NCBI GenBank assembly: GCA_019009955.1
Contig: CM032228.1
Span: 251,302,501-251,366,500, forward strand
Reading direction: 5' to 3'
DNA from: Riptortus pedestris
Taxonomy: Eukaryota > Arthropoda > Insecta > Hemiptera > Alydidae
Length of the DNA: 64,000 bases
The translations under genes and the position numbers were made by a program. Under the pieces are notes generated by a model that was not told where the DNA came from, ran no database searches, and saw only the letters and a list, made by a program, of their open reading frames with translations. Of this stretch, positions 21,501-31,186 are shown in pieces (positions within the stretch are counted from its first letter, which is position 1; every line of letters begins with the position of its first letter).

Positions 21501-22751
21501 AATTTGAGTTATTAAAATATAAATTATTTTTACAATTCAGAAGCCGTTTCAGTTGGGAATTTATTAAAATTAACTGAAAGATTTCTTATTACCGTTTGTA
21601 TTTACTCATGGTGGGCTTGTATTGCCAGTATGCAGATTTCTCTATTGTAAAACTTCACATGGGAAATCTGCCTAGTTTACACAGCCCCTGCATGACGGAC
21701 TTTTTAAATTGTGTGGAGGATCACAATTTTGAATTGAAAGAAATACATCACATGTTTGAAAAAACAAAATACAAAACAGGAATGATAGTAAAAGAGTAAT
21801 TTAAAATAATATAAATAGATTACCTACTAATATTGTAATAATTGTGATAGCGGAAGTTGTGGGTATTCAACCTCTTTAATTCTGGTAGAAATTTCCTTAT
21901 TTCCTCTGATATGTTGGCATTGTTGAAATATTTTGTACAATCTGTGACTATGAAACGTTACTTGGTAATGTCAATATGACAAAACACTATATGCATTAAA
22001 CTTGATATGATTTTTTAGTGTTATTCAGGTTGCAGGGAGGGCTACGATCTCTTCCCCTCACCTTGCTTTTTCAATATTAATTAAATTATTTTTTAGCTAC
22101 CACTGTTATTTATTTAAACCAGGTATATCAATTATTAGAAGATTCAAATTGTTCAATGTTTCGAATAAATAATTTAAGTAAAACAATGTTGATAACCCTC
22201 AAGCGGGAGCAGAAGTTGTAGTGAGGCTAACATAGTTAATTGTGTTAGTTTTTGTCCTGTGATTAGTTATCGCAGCCCTTGCATGATGGACTTTTTCATA
22301 AACGAGCCTGCACTTTATGTTCAATTATTATAGTTAAATATGAATTATGATTTCATTCTCTAATATTTTTTTTTAATAATAGGTAATTTTGAGACCTAGA
22401 CCTTGGGTTGGGCGATGGGAGAGAACAAATTTTAAAGGGATTAATTGGGAACATCTAATGACTTTAATTTCTGATAAAATGAAGATGCAAATACCTAAGC
22501 ATCAGAAACCATGGGAAAAATACGACCTAATGAAGGATTACAGGTAATTAAAATTAATATTATTCAAACAAATGATGTGTTCTAATTATAAAATCACTAA
22601 TAATATAAATAATTTTACTAGGGAAACAATTCCTGAAGAGGAGCAGAAAGAAATATTTGCTGAAGTTGATTCACACCTCCATCAATTGGAGCTAACTAGG
22701 AAGAAACTCAAAAGGAAACGTGCTTTTGTTAAACCTAAAAAAAGTGCTTAA
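12459..22751 (+). CDS. MRPL19: MRPL19, mitochondrial large-subunit ribosomal protein bL19m
   Basis: Complete nuclear gene for the mitochondrial ribosome protein bL19m. Exons: 12459-12516, 12596-12835, 13285-13419, 20450-20637, 22383-22543, 22622-22751; 912 nt, 303 aa plus TAA. All junctions are GT-AG and in phase. The first 20 residues ([18 protein letters not shown]) are basic and lack acidic residues apart from one Glu, as in a mitochondrial presequence. Residues about 60-100 carry [14 protein letters not shown] and IDIPEFYVG; residues 100-145 form the L19 core ([37 protein letters not shown]); then [20 protein letters not shown] and a basic tail ([10 protein letters not shown]). Length is close to human MRPL19 (292 aa). 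Intron 3 is about 7.0 kb and full of transposons; introns 1 and 5 are only 79 and 78 bp. Confidence 0.96.
12596..12835 (+). CDS. MRPL19: MRPL19 exon 2
   Basis: Acceptor GATATTACAG, donor GTACGT. Encodes residues 20-99, including [16 protein letters not shown] and [14 protein letters not shown]. Confidence 0.95.
13285..13419 (+). CDS. MRPL19: MRPL19 exon 3
   Basis: Acceptor after a T-rich tract ending TTTTTTAG, donor GTAATA. Encodes the ribosomal L19 core, residues 100-144. Confidence 0.95.
13641..13681 (-). ncRNA. Hammerhead-ribozyme-like core in the Penelope arm
   Basis: On the minus strand the arm reads CTGAAGA, an 18-nt spacer and GAAAC, matching the conserved CUGANGA and GAAA boxes of hammerhead ribozymes. 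Such ribozymes are known in Penelope-like element termini. Stem II here is weak, so activity is doubtful. Confidence 0.3.
14065..14475 (-). pseudogene. GIY-YIG endonuclease remnant of the Penelope-like element
   Basis: Conserved points of the family are visible: the VYIGKTK motif, an upstream D-x-x-IYK strand and a downstream HTFDF...LD block. One stop and one frameshift break the frame, so it is non-functional. Confidence 0.7.
14912..15819 (+). mobile_element. Helentron-like element, degenerate long form
   Basis: Left end aacagattttccttaagg is eroded; right end ttagtttacgcagcccctgc followed by atgatggacc is recognisable. No TA core is left, so the middle was deleted. Confidence 0.5.
16052..16425 (-). 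pseudogene. LINE ORF2 RNase H domain remnant
   Basis: Minus-strand translation shows the RNase H signature of Jockey-type non-LTR retrotransposons: [20 protein letters not shown], a stop, then [15 protein letters not shown] and [10 protein letters not shown] (from the usual Q-W-x-x-GH-x-GI). One stop codon and no remaining reverse transcriptase make it a dead fragment. Confidence 0.65.
16722..18326 (+). mobile_element. Helitron-like element, longest clean copy
   Basis: About 1.6 kb bounded by (TA)n on both sides. The left end is aaaattgtaacctctgtctg; then a (TTTG)n tract at about 16826-16888; then four tandem units of about 297 bp (hairpin ataacaaaagtt at 17077, 17374, 17672 and about 17969); then catcaccattcagcctc, the CCCGAGCGAAGCCGGG hairpin and tatctaagCTAG. 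Hairpin followed by CTAG next to T is the Helitron 3' signature; a canonical 5' TC start is not obvious. No Rep/helicase coding, so non-autonomous. Confidence 0.6.
18341..19419 (+). mobile_element. Helitron-like element, second copy in tandem
   Basis: Follows the previous copy across only 14 bases of TA. It has two to three hairpin units and ends cccgggcgaagccggtatctg with agCTAG. The tail hairpin has lost one G. Confidence 0.6.
19593..20269 (-). mobile_element. Helentron-like element without TA core
   Basis: Both termini present: attccgtcatgcaggggctg and gatttcccttaagggaaatc plus tgct. The middle (TA core and G-rich block) is deleted; 677 bp. Confidence 0.7.
20450..20637 (+). CDS. MRPL19: MRPL19 exon 4
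   Basis: Acceptor GTCTTTCAG, donor GTATTT. Encodes [17 protein letters not shown] through [11 protein letters not shown], residues 145-207. Confidence 0.95.
20700..20932 (-). mobile_element. Penelope-type arm fragment
   Basis: Minus strand reads ttgaagaaggataccgaagg, then ggtctgaaactgtaagcatc, resembling the Penelope arm at 13569-13681. No coding part is left. Confidence 0.35.
20933..21701 (+). mobile_element. Helentron-like element, complete but lacking TA core
   Basis: 769 bp from agcagatttcccttaagg to tacacagcccctgcatgacg and gact, with T-runs on both sides. The TA tract is absent, showing that it is not needed for recognition of the family. Confidence 0.7.
22245..22292 (+). mobile_element. 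Helentron-like 3' terminal remnant
   Basis: Only cgcagcccttgcatgatgga and cttttt survive, just before MRPL19 exon 5. Confidence 0.4.
22383..22543 (+). CDS. MRPL19: MRPL19 exon 5
   Basis: Acceptor AATAATAG, donor GTAATT. Encodes [19 protein letters not shown] and the [17 protein letters not shown] segment, residues 208-260. Confidence 0.95.
22622..22751 (+). CDS. MRPL19: MRPL19 exon 6 with stop
   Basis: Acceptor TTTACTAG. Encodes [15 protein letters not shown] and the basic C-terminus ending KPKKSA, followed by TAA at 22749-22751. Confidence 0.95.
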
Positions 22752-22813
22752 ATGTGAGAATATAATTAGAATGTCTGTAAAGCTTTTACTTTTAAATGTA
22801 TATATGAGTATTT

Positions 22814-22819
22814 AATAAA
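22814..22819 (+). promoter_or_regulatory. Polyadenylation signal AATAAA of MRPL19
   Basis: A canonical AATAAA lies 63 bases after the MRPL19 stop codon, a normal short 3' UTR. Confidence 0.7.
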
Positions 22820-22924
22820 ATGTATTGTATAAATAATTATTCATAATTTATTTTATGATAAGATGACCCTGTACTAGAGGTACTTGGCGTCCTGATAAAG
22901 ATTCCAAATCAAATAATTAACAGG

Positions 22925-23055
22925 GATCTCTTAAGAAAAATCTGAACTGAGGTTGTGCTCATGACTGAATTATGAAAACTTTCTTCTAATGTCCATTGCT
23001 CCTATCTAGGAGATGATGAAAATGAGGTCCATTCGTAGCAATGTGGTGTGTGTGT
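22925..23055 (+). mobile_element. Helentron-like 5' fragment
   Basis: Eroded terminal palindrome (ctcttaagaaaaatctg) followed by gaggttgtgctcatgac and gatgaaaatgaggtccattc; ends in a short GT/TA tract. Confidence 0.5.
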
Positions 23056-23439
23056 ATTTATTTATATACAATTTTTATTTGTTTTCTGTATGAAGTTACC
23101 CTTGAGAGAGGGTGTTTTATTTCCTGCATGTCCCGTACAATGTAGTACATTACATGTATTTGTAGATTAATAACAAATTTTAAACAATATATACAATTTT
23201 TGTTTTTTTAAAAGATGTAAATATAAATAATTAATCTTAACTCTTAAATATAAATAATTAAATATATAAATTAGAACTTAATTGAACAAAACATTAAATG
23301 ATGAAAAGTAAAATGGAATTTTAATAATAGTATATTATCAATTTACTCATAATTGCTATTCCAATAACTTATTTTTTGGTATAATATTTCTGCAAATTTC
23401 CTCAGTGCTTTATTGCTCTTATAGAATTTTATTCTATCC

Positions 23440-23990
23440 TCAACAGGCCATCGGTTTGTTATTTTCATTACTGTTTCTTTTAAAACGTACCTTTCGTTTG
23501 AAAGCAGTGTACAGTCATGTAAGAGATGGGTGTGTCTTCAGTAGTAAAATCACATGGGCATAATGGGTTATTAGTCAGTTTAAATCTGTTTAGCTACACT
23601 TTTAACTGAGCAATGTCCAGTTAATAATTGTGTTGTGCAAAAGTCAGTAGGTGTATCATTAATGTTCAAATATTCTGCAATATCGGGAATGAAAGTCTTT
23701 GAGTGTTGTCCTTTATTTGTCACTGTCCAATGCTGTTGTCATTTCTCTATGATGTCTGTGTGTAGTAAATGTTTAATGCGTGTCTTCGGTATTTGTGTGT
23801 AACATTCTGTAATTTTGGAATATTTAGAAGGTGTCTTTGCTGCTTTATCAGAAACTCCATTTCATGAGATAAAAACAATTCATTAACAATGCATTTGTAA
23901 TTCAAAGCTCTTTTGTTGCCCAAAACTTCTTGACACATGTTTTCAAACGAGTCCAAGCTCTTTTTTTTCAGCTTCATTCAATCCCAGATC
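23440..23990 (-). pseudogene. LINE ORF2 C-terminal remnant (post-RNase H)
   Basis: Minus-strand frames give VTNKGQHSKTFIPDIAEYL, then CTTQLLTGHCSVKSVAKQI, a stop, and NNPLCPCDFTTEDTPISYM. The T-Q-L-L-T-G-H block followed by C-x-C is typical of the end of Jockey/R1-type ORF2 proteins. Stops and frame changes show it is dead. Confidence 0.6.
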
Positions 23991-24282
23991 TTAAAATAGA
24001 GTGCGGATTTGGGGCCCAAAAAAAATCCCCTCTTTAATCTTTGCTTTTTTTAATCTGGAACTTCTGATTTAAGAACAAAAACCTTATTCTTCATTGTCTA
24101 TTACTTTCACGAAATTCTTTATCAGTCCTAATTTGATATGGAGTGGTGGCAGTAGAATTTTGGTTTTTTTCTACCAAGGGAGGATTGACAATATTTTTTG
24201 GACCAATTGTGTATATGCACTCAGGCCATTTTCACACTGTATACCGATGTTGTTTATTTCTGCTGTCCCACTTACATAAAAA

Positions 24283-25049
24283 AGTCCGTCATGCAGGTGG
24301 TGCATAAACTATGCAGATTTCCCACATGAAGGTTTACAATAGATAAATATACATACAGGTAACACTACCGTGAATAAATACAAATGGTAATGAGAAATCA
24401 TTCAGTCAATTTACAATACAAGTTAATAATCTCTACAATGGAAAGCAGCTGAATTGTAAACAAACAGGCCAGCCGACCTCGTAGCCCTGAATAGATCGAT
24501 AGACAAGAAAGACAAACAATTAATGAAATATTTCTGAATATAACATATTAATTTTAAACAATAAACAATTTACTAAAGCTAGGGCTGTAATTTGGAATGA
24601 ATCAGTTTTATCTCAATCACTCAAATTTTAGTAATCCAAGAACAAAAGAAGGGGGGGGGGTCCACAGAACGTATTTGCACACAAAGTAAATGCTCAATGA
24701 AAACAATATTTGATATTTAACTTTTTAATAAAATGGTTCTTGATATAACAGCTTATTTTTAATACGACTTGAGTAGAAGTGGGGGTTTCCTGAAGGCTCA
24801 AAACTGAAAAATGCATATATCTCGGTTAATATTCAAGATAGAGAATAAATGTATTAACAATATTTATAGTAAATTTAATTTGAAATAAGATTGTTTCTAT
24901 ACAATTTTTCGATCCGACTATAGTAACAGAGATATTTCGAATTTTCGAAATTCCTCCCCTCTAGCCCCCCCCCCCATGGTTTGATTTCAGCCGTTAACGA
25001 ACTTGATCTTCCTTTTTACATAAAAACGACTAAAAATCGAGTTCGGTAA

Positions 25050-25096
<47 letters not shown>
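24283..25096 (-). mobile_element. Helentron-like element, 5' end lost
   Basis: Starts agtccgtcatgcaggtggtg, includes the ccccccccatggtttgattt block, and ends in the TA tract 25051-25096; the palindromic 5' end is missing. Confidence 0.6.
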
Positions 25097-25100
<4 letters not shown>

Positions 25101-25126
25101 ATATACTAGCTAAGTAAATAACTTTT

Positions 25127-25747
25127 AGCAGATTTCCCTTAAGGGAAATCAGCTATTGAGGTCCCGGCAGTCAATCACTCGAGTTTCGGTTTCTTGAATT
25201 GGGCATAAATCCTATAGGAGATGTTGAAAATGAGGTCCGTTCAAAATTATATAGATATATTTATATATATTTTTTGATATATATATGTAAAGAGAGAGAC
25301 AGAGAGAGAGCGAGATTTGTCTGTTAACGCTCTAGCGGTCGCAATTTTCGTTTGATCGTTACCAAACTCGATATTTAAACGTTTTATGCAAAAATAAAGA
25401 TCAAGTTCGTTAATGGCTGAAATCGGACCAGTGGGAGGGGGGGGGTTTAGAGGGGAGGATTTTCGAAAATTCGAAATATCTCCGTTACTATGCGACTAAA
25501 AATCGAGTTCGGCAACGATATAAATTTATACATATCTATATATATAAAAAAATCACAAATATAAACCTATATATAGGCCAATAACAGGTCCGCGCTAAGT
25601 CAAACCTGACGGTTTTAGCAGATTTGACGTAAGGGTATCAGGTAGTGGTGGCGGGACGTCCTGGGCGGCGTGACGGGAGGGCGAACATTTTGTTCAAATG
25701 TCCTTGGCGGATCCTACCCAGGAGATGACGAAAATGAGGTCCGTTCA

Positions 25748-25839
<92 letters not shown>

Positions 25840-26317
25840 GTCTGTTAACGCTCTAGCGGTCGCAAAAGTTTGATCGTTGACAAACTCAATATTTAAATAT
25901 TGTGATCCACAACTGAAGGAGTATCATTCTGGCGAGAAATCGGACCAGTGGGAGGGGGGGGGTTTATTGAGGATCCCTCGTCAACATTCGCACAGAGTCC
26001 ATGAATATACGTCGGATCCAAAGAGACTTGTTAGGTGTTAGAGATAATGGTTGGTCAACATTAAAGTGACTATAGTTTTTGCTATATACAGTTATTTTGT
26101 CGTTTTTTTATTATGAAATGTTTAAATTTCCAATTCTACTCTTTACAATAAAAAAAAATTATTATAATATCTCACAACTCTAGTCGTGATTTTTTCCCTT
26201 TTACAATAATTACCGTCAGGCCCTTCCCATGACTGCGGACCCATGTATTTACAATATATTTATATATTATAAAACTTCACGTGGGAAATCTCATTAGTTT
26301 ACTAGACCCCTAAGTAA
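25127..26317 (+). mobile_element. Two merged Helentron-like copies
   Basis: A first copy begins at 25127 and runs to about 25530. A second, with heavily altered 5' end (agcagatttgacgtaagggt), starts near 25617 and ends with an eroded ctcattagtttactagaccc. (GA)n tracts at about 25281-25315 and 25806-25836 adjoin the TA tracts. Confidence 0.5.
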
Positions 26318-26324
26318 AACAACT

Positions 26325-27061
26325 TTATTCTTATGTTCACGTAAGTTCGGTTCAATCGTTAGTGCTCAATAAAATTGTCGGCTCCCTTTAGTTTTAGGGT
26401 ATATCTCGTTTATAGTTTGTTATACGACAAAAGTAACTTTAAATAACGAAATAAACAACTTTTGCCTTGTGCATATTTGCTGAAAACCCAATAGGAAACG
26501 AAATATCACTATTTTTAATTTCTGGCCTCCCTTATAACCCCCACTCCTGTTCGTCTCAGAGAATATTAATATACCCTAAAGTCTAAGTTGGAGTAGCACA
26601 ATCCGGTACCTCAGTAGTGTCGGATAACCATAAACCATGGTTCAGCATCTACACAACCATACCAGGCTCATAACACCCACTTAAAATATATAACTCAGGA
26701 GTGTTCAGAAACTAGAAGGGGAACCTGAGTTCTGGGAACAACAACCGTGGCCTGGGTCCAACAACTGTCTCCCAACCGTCATTCTATATTCATCACAGGA
26801 TCTCAGTTAAAAAACAAAAAAAATAAGATTAGAATAAGTTGGTGTTAGTTGTTAATAAGTATACATATCAAGTTTCATAAAAATTCGGCCAAGCCGTTTG
26901 AGGCGTGAAAAGGTAAACAAAAACTGACATTCAAAGAAACAAATTGCCCAAATATCGTGTCCTATGGTCATTTTTTCGTGAAACGAAAAAGTATCGTCTC
27001 CTCCCCCCACTCCTTGAAATTTCGACGAGTAAAAAATCAATGCTACAGACAGAGGTTACAA
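26325..27061 (-). mobile_element. Helitron-like element carrying a SINE-like insertion
   Basis: The 5' end lies at the high-coordinate side (acagacagaggttacaatc). One hairpin unit precedes an insert at 26599-26835. The 3' CTAG end is missing. Confidence 0.55.
26599..26835 (+). mobile_element. SINE-like insertion with target duplication and A-rich tail
   Basis: Other copies of the host element read directly from aagttgggttagta into atatacataccaag. Here that point is split: aagttggagtag (from 26585) and aagttggtgttag (from 26836) flank about 237 bp that end in an A-rich stretch (aaaaaacaaaaaaaataaga). This is how a retroposed SINE looks. It is unlike the tRNA-type SINE of this window and I do not recognise it. 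Confidence 0.55.
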
Positions 27062-27216
27062 TCATATATATGTATATATATATATATATATATACTATAT
27101 ATTTATATATATATATATATTATTATATAAGGTTATTTTATTTTTTTATTTTGTAATTAGGCACCGAACTCGCCCAAGGGTTACTTTGTAGCCTTGGTGG
27201 CCATGGTCCTTTTTTT

Positions 27217-27351
27217 AGCAGATTTCCCTTAAGGGAAATCAGCTATTGAGGTTGTACTCATGACGGAATTTTCGACATTTTTCATCAAATGTCCATCGAT
27301 CCTACCTAGTAGATGACGAAAATGAGGTCCGTTCAAAACTGTATATATATA

Positions 27352-27410
<59 letters not shown>

Positions 27411-28082
27411 TATATATTTGTCTGTTACCGCTCTAGCGGTCGCAATTTTTGTTTAATCCTTACCAAACTTCATATTTAAGCGTTTTATGTAAAAAGAAAG
27501 ATCAAGTTCGTTAACGGCTGAAATCGGACCAGTGGGAGGGGGGGTTTAGAGGGGAGGATTTTCGAAAATTCGAAATATCTCCGTTACTATACGTCGGATC
27601 GAAAAATTATACAGAATCAATCTTATTAAAAATTAAATTTACTATAAATATTGTTATATACATTTATTCTTTATCTTGAATATTAATCCAGATGTTTGCA
27701 TTTTTTAGTTTTCACCAAACCGCCACTTCTACTCATGTTACGTAAACAATACTCTGATACATAATAAATCACATTATTGGAAGTTTAAATACCAAAAATT
27801 GTATTCAAGAGGCCTTTATTATACGAGATACATGCAAATATGTCCTGGTGACTCCCCCCCCCATCTTAAAGTTTTGGACTACTAAAATTTTATTGATTGA
27901 GATAACAATTATTCTGACTCATTATTAATTACACTAGTAATTGTCGGCAGGCTATAAATTGTAATTATCTTATTTCCGTTTGTATTTATTCACGGTGTTG
28001 TGTTAGCAGTATGTATGTTTATCTATTACTAAACTTTACGAGGGAAATCTGCTTAGTTTACGCAGCCCCTGCGTGACGGACT
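27217..28082 (+). mobile_element. Helentron-like element, complete long form
   Basis: 866 bp with intact palindrome, TA core at about 27344-27410, G-rich block, and ttagtttacgcagcccctgc with gtgacggact. Its inner 3' module has ccgccacttctactcatgtt. Confidence 0.78.
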
Positions 28083-28096
28083 TTTTCAACTCCCCG

Positions 28097-28136
28097 AAGG
28101 AGGGGAGGGGTACCGTGCACTCTCCCTCCCCTCCTT
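28097..28136. repeat. 13-bp inverted repeat, GA/CT hairpin
   Basis: aaggaggggaggg at 28097-28109 and its exact complement at 28124-28136, with a 14-nt loop. Confidence 0.6.
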
Positions 28137-28138
28137 AA

Positions 28139-28212
28139 GTAGTGTAATATTCTTGTGTAATTAGTTTTTTTCAAAATTTCTTGCAGGCCGGATCCGGCCG
28201 ACAGGCGGGTTA
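28139..28212 (+). mobile_element. hAT fragment related to the 47543-48101 element
   Basis: gtagtgtaatattcttgtg, ttttttcaaaat and gccggatccggcc align with the right end of the hAT element at 48013-48085. Confidence 0.4.
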
Positions 28213-28426
28213 GAGCCTTAAAGATAAGAGACAGGTATTAACTGGGTCACTGCATAATACCTCTGTCTGTAGGCCCAACTAATTCTTGAAGCCTAACACT
28301 TGAACTTTCACAATTTTTTCAAGTTTTATTACATTGTAATAGCTTGAGAATCAAATAGATTTCTTATTTGAAGTTTTCTATGATAAAAAAAAAATGCTCA
28401 ACGTGTTGAAAAACGCGTCATTTTTG

Positions 28427-29872
28427 CATGCTAGGATTTAGGCTTGCTGCCGCCCCGTTCCATGCGCCGCCCTTTTTAGCAGATTTCCCTTAAGGGAAAT
28501 CAGCTATTGAGGTTGTACTCATGACGGAATTTTCGAAATTTTTCTTCAAATGTCCATCGATCCTACCTAGTAGATGACGAAAATGAGGTCCGTTCAAAAC
28601 TGTATATATATATCTATATATCTATCTATCTATCTATCTATCTATCAATCTATATATTTGTCTGTTACCGCTCTAGCGGTCGCAATTTTTGTTTGATCGT
28701 TACCAAATTCGACATTTAGTCGTTTTATGTAAAAAGAAAGATCAAGTTCGTTAACGGCTGAAATCGGACCATGGGGAGGGGGGGTTTAGAGGGGAGGATT
28801 TTCGAAAATTCGAAATATCTCCGTTACTATTCGTCGGATCGAAAAATTGTTCAGAATCAATCTTATTACAAATTAAATTTACTATAAATATTGTTCTATA
28901 CATTTATTCTGTATCTTGAATAGTAACCGAGATATTTGCATTTGTGTTCTGCGTGTGGTAACCAGTAGGCTATGTTCGGACTTTCCGCCGAGAGCTCTGG
29001 TGGCCGTTTCCATAACTATCCGTCCCTCGTGAATAGGTTTAGAGGTTAGGTTAACTGTGTTTTGGGGCTAGAAACTACTGGGTTATTACGCCCTAAATAA
29101 TGTGTTATATTCTGATATATTTCAGTAATTGTTTTTCTTTCCGGTGTGTGCCGGGACGACCCGTTTGTTTACATTTCTAACCTAACGCTTCCTGTCGGCA
29201 GGTTATTGAAATTGGATGAAACATTTCTTATTTCCGTTTGTATTTATTCACGGTGTGGTTGTGTTAGCAGTATGTATATTTATCTATTGTAAAACTTCAC
29301 GTGGGAAATCTGCTTAGTTTACGCAGCCCCTGCGTGACGGACTTTTTGATAATAAAGTTCATTTAAATGAATTTAATTAATTTTGATCCAATATTTTTAT
29401 TTTAAAATCACTTTATTTATTGAAACATATTTTTTTAAATATAACCAATAAACATTAGAGATAAATAAGTTATAAACTTCAGACAAATAAATAATAAATA
29501 ATTTTTTAATATGAATCAATTTGAAAAAATTTTTTCCTGGCTTTGGTTCGCGCAAAAACGTCGATTATATCATCATACACGTACGTTATACACGTGAGGT
29601 TAATCTCTCTAAAGGAACAGAAAGTAAAGAACATTACTCGACAAAGACTATAATTAATCTATTAAAAAATTACCATCTTACCCATACATATTGAGAAGTA
29701 AATTAATGAATTATAATATATTCTATAGAACATTTTTTATAAGAACTAATCTGAACCAATTTTTGAAAATGATTGTCTTTATTTTTTTTGTTTGCCTCTG
29801 AAATTTTGGCATTTCAAAACTTTTGCCGCCCTAGGCCCAGGCCTCATGGGCCTAGGCGTAAATCCATCACTG
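28427..29872 (+). mobile_element. hAT-type element, containing a nested Helentron-like copy
   Basis: Ends catgctaggatttagg and, reversed, cagtgatggatttacg share the ggattta core at the same offset. They are flanked by catttttg (28419-28426) and catttttt (29873-29880), an 8-bp duplication with one mismatch as expected for hAT. Both ends carry the gccgccc motif. No transposase frame is left; 28478-29343 is a later insertion. Confidence 0.55.
28478..29343 (+). mobile_element. Helentron-like (HINE/DINE-1 type) element, family reference copy
   Basis: 866 bp. In order: AGCAGATTTCCCTTAAGGG, part of a near-palindromic 28-nt hairpin; gaggttgtactcatgacgg; aaaatgaggtccgttcaaaa; a TA/TATC microsatellite (28602-28656); ctgttaccgctctagcggtc; a G-run block; tgaatagtaaccgagatatt; a variable module; GGGAAATCTGCT, the exact inverse of the 5' 12 bases; and a 6-bp-stem hairpin ACGCAGCCCCTGCGT before GACGGACT. 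Subterminal inverted repeats, central microsatellite, 3' hairpin and T/T insertion are the hallmarks of Helentron-associated elements. No protein is encoded; it needs an autonomous Rep/helicase partner not seen here. Confidence 0.72.
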
Positions 29873-30251
29873 CATTTTTTTAAACAAAGTACAAATTTGA
29901 CATAAAATTATGCCTGATAGAGGGAGGACTTTGATGCAGAACAGCGTTACCAGGGTTATCTGCATCTTTAAAATGGGAGGAGTAGTAATTTGGCTTCATA
30001 GTACTTGAATCTCATGTATCTAAAATAAGCTTTATACTTGTTCTAGTGCAATAAAATGTATGTGTGTGTTAGTAAACACTCTAAGACTTTTTTGTTGTTA
30101 CATGGTTCATTTATGTAGTAATTCTGTGCAATTAATAGTGTATTATTATAGAACTTTGTAAGCATTTTTGTATTTCGAGAACCAAAAGTTACCCAAAAGT
30201 AGAACATTGACGCGTATTCTGCAACTAATGTAATCTCCCTGCCTGTCAAAC

Positions 30252-30840
30252 AGTCCGTCACGCAGCAGCTGCGTAAACTGAGCATTGATAGTAAGATCTC
30301 ATCTTATTATAAATTCTCGAATTTCCGATCATTTTTATCTCCCCCCCCCACTCTCTCAAGCCCCTGTTCATGTTACGATTTCGGACATTAATGAATAGAA
30401 ACATTAGAGTTAAATGAAACGGCTAAATATTGAGTATAGTCTAGATTAAATCAAAATTTTCGGAACAAGATTGGAAAATTTTAATTGATGGCCGTCATCG
30501 CAGAGCGGATTTGCATGTATCTCAAATGTTCAATGAAGACGATATTTGGTATTTAAGTTTCGAATAAAGTGGTTCATGATATAACGGCTTACAGTAAATA
30601 TGACATCGGAATGACTGGAGGTTTACTGTATGCTGAAAACTAAAATAAAAATCAAATATCTCGGTTAATTTTAAAAATCTAGAAACAAATTTGTATAACA
30701 ACATTTAAGCGTATAACAGACACTTAAATGTGCAGCTTAAGTGTATAACAGACAATTAAATTGCAACAAGATTGCTCCTGACCAATTTTTCGATCCGACG
30801 TATAATTTTAATAGCTCGCTTCCCATAAGAGAAATCTGTT
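30252..30840 (-). mobile_element. Helentron-like element, degenerate
   Basis: Termini agtccgtcacgcagcagctg and tcccataagagaaatctgtt are both eroded; TA core absent. It lies just upstream of the GCP2 gene. Confidence 0.55.
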
Positions 30841-31020
30841 AACATAAACTTTTACTTTAATGTATAAGAACAATTTATAAAACGGTGTTTTATTTTTTAG
30901 TAGGTTTAGACGTCACTTTTGATGTGATGTCAGTTACTCACTCCAGTGAGGTTCCATAACGAATAGTTCGTTACTGATCGCGCTTATGCATTCAACCTTA
31001 CATTTGAAAGTTGTTTACTT

Positions 31021-31110
31021 GTGAGTGTTTATAGTCAAATTTGTTATGAATTTCTTTAGGAATGTGTTATAAAAAGTGTTGAAATGGAACTTCACGGCTT
31101 TATTTTCAGA
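31021..31110 (+). other. Possible 5' UTR intron of the GCP2 gene
   Basis: A consensus donor GTGAGT at 31021 and acceptors TTTTCAG ending at 31110 or TTTCAG ending at 31148 frame a short candidate intron. Using 31110, the following exon holds an in-frame TAA at 31139-31141, so it would be untranslated. This is based on splice consensus only. Confidence 0.3.
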
Positions 31111-31186
31111 GATACAATCTAAACAGTGAATTGTTTTATAAATTTCAGTCAGTTTCCTTTGTATCAGAAGCCTTAAATTTGGAGAA

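Noticed and set aside
30043..30285. 80-codon minus-strand frame
   Set aside because: It ends in a Helentron-like terminus, shows no splice context or conserved motif, and has low-complexity AT-rich composition.
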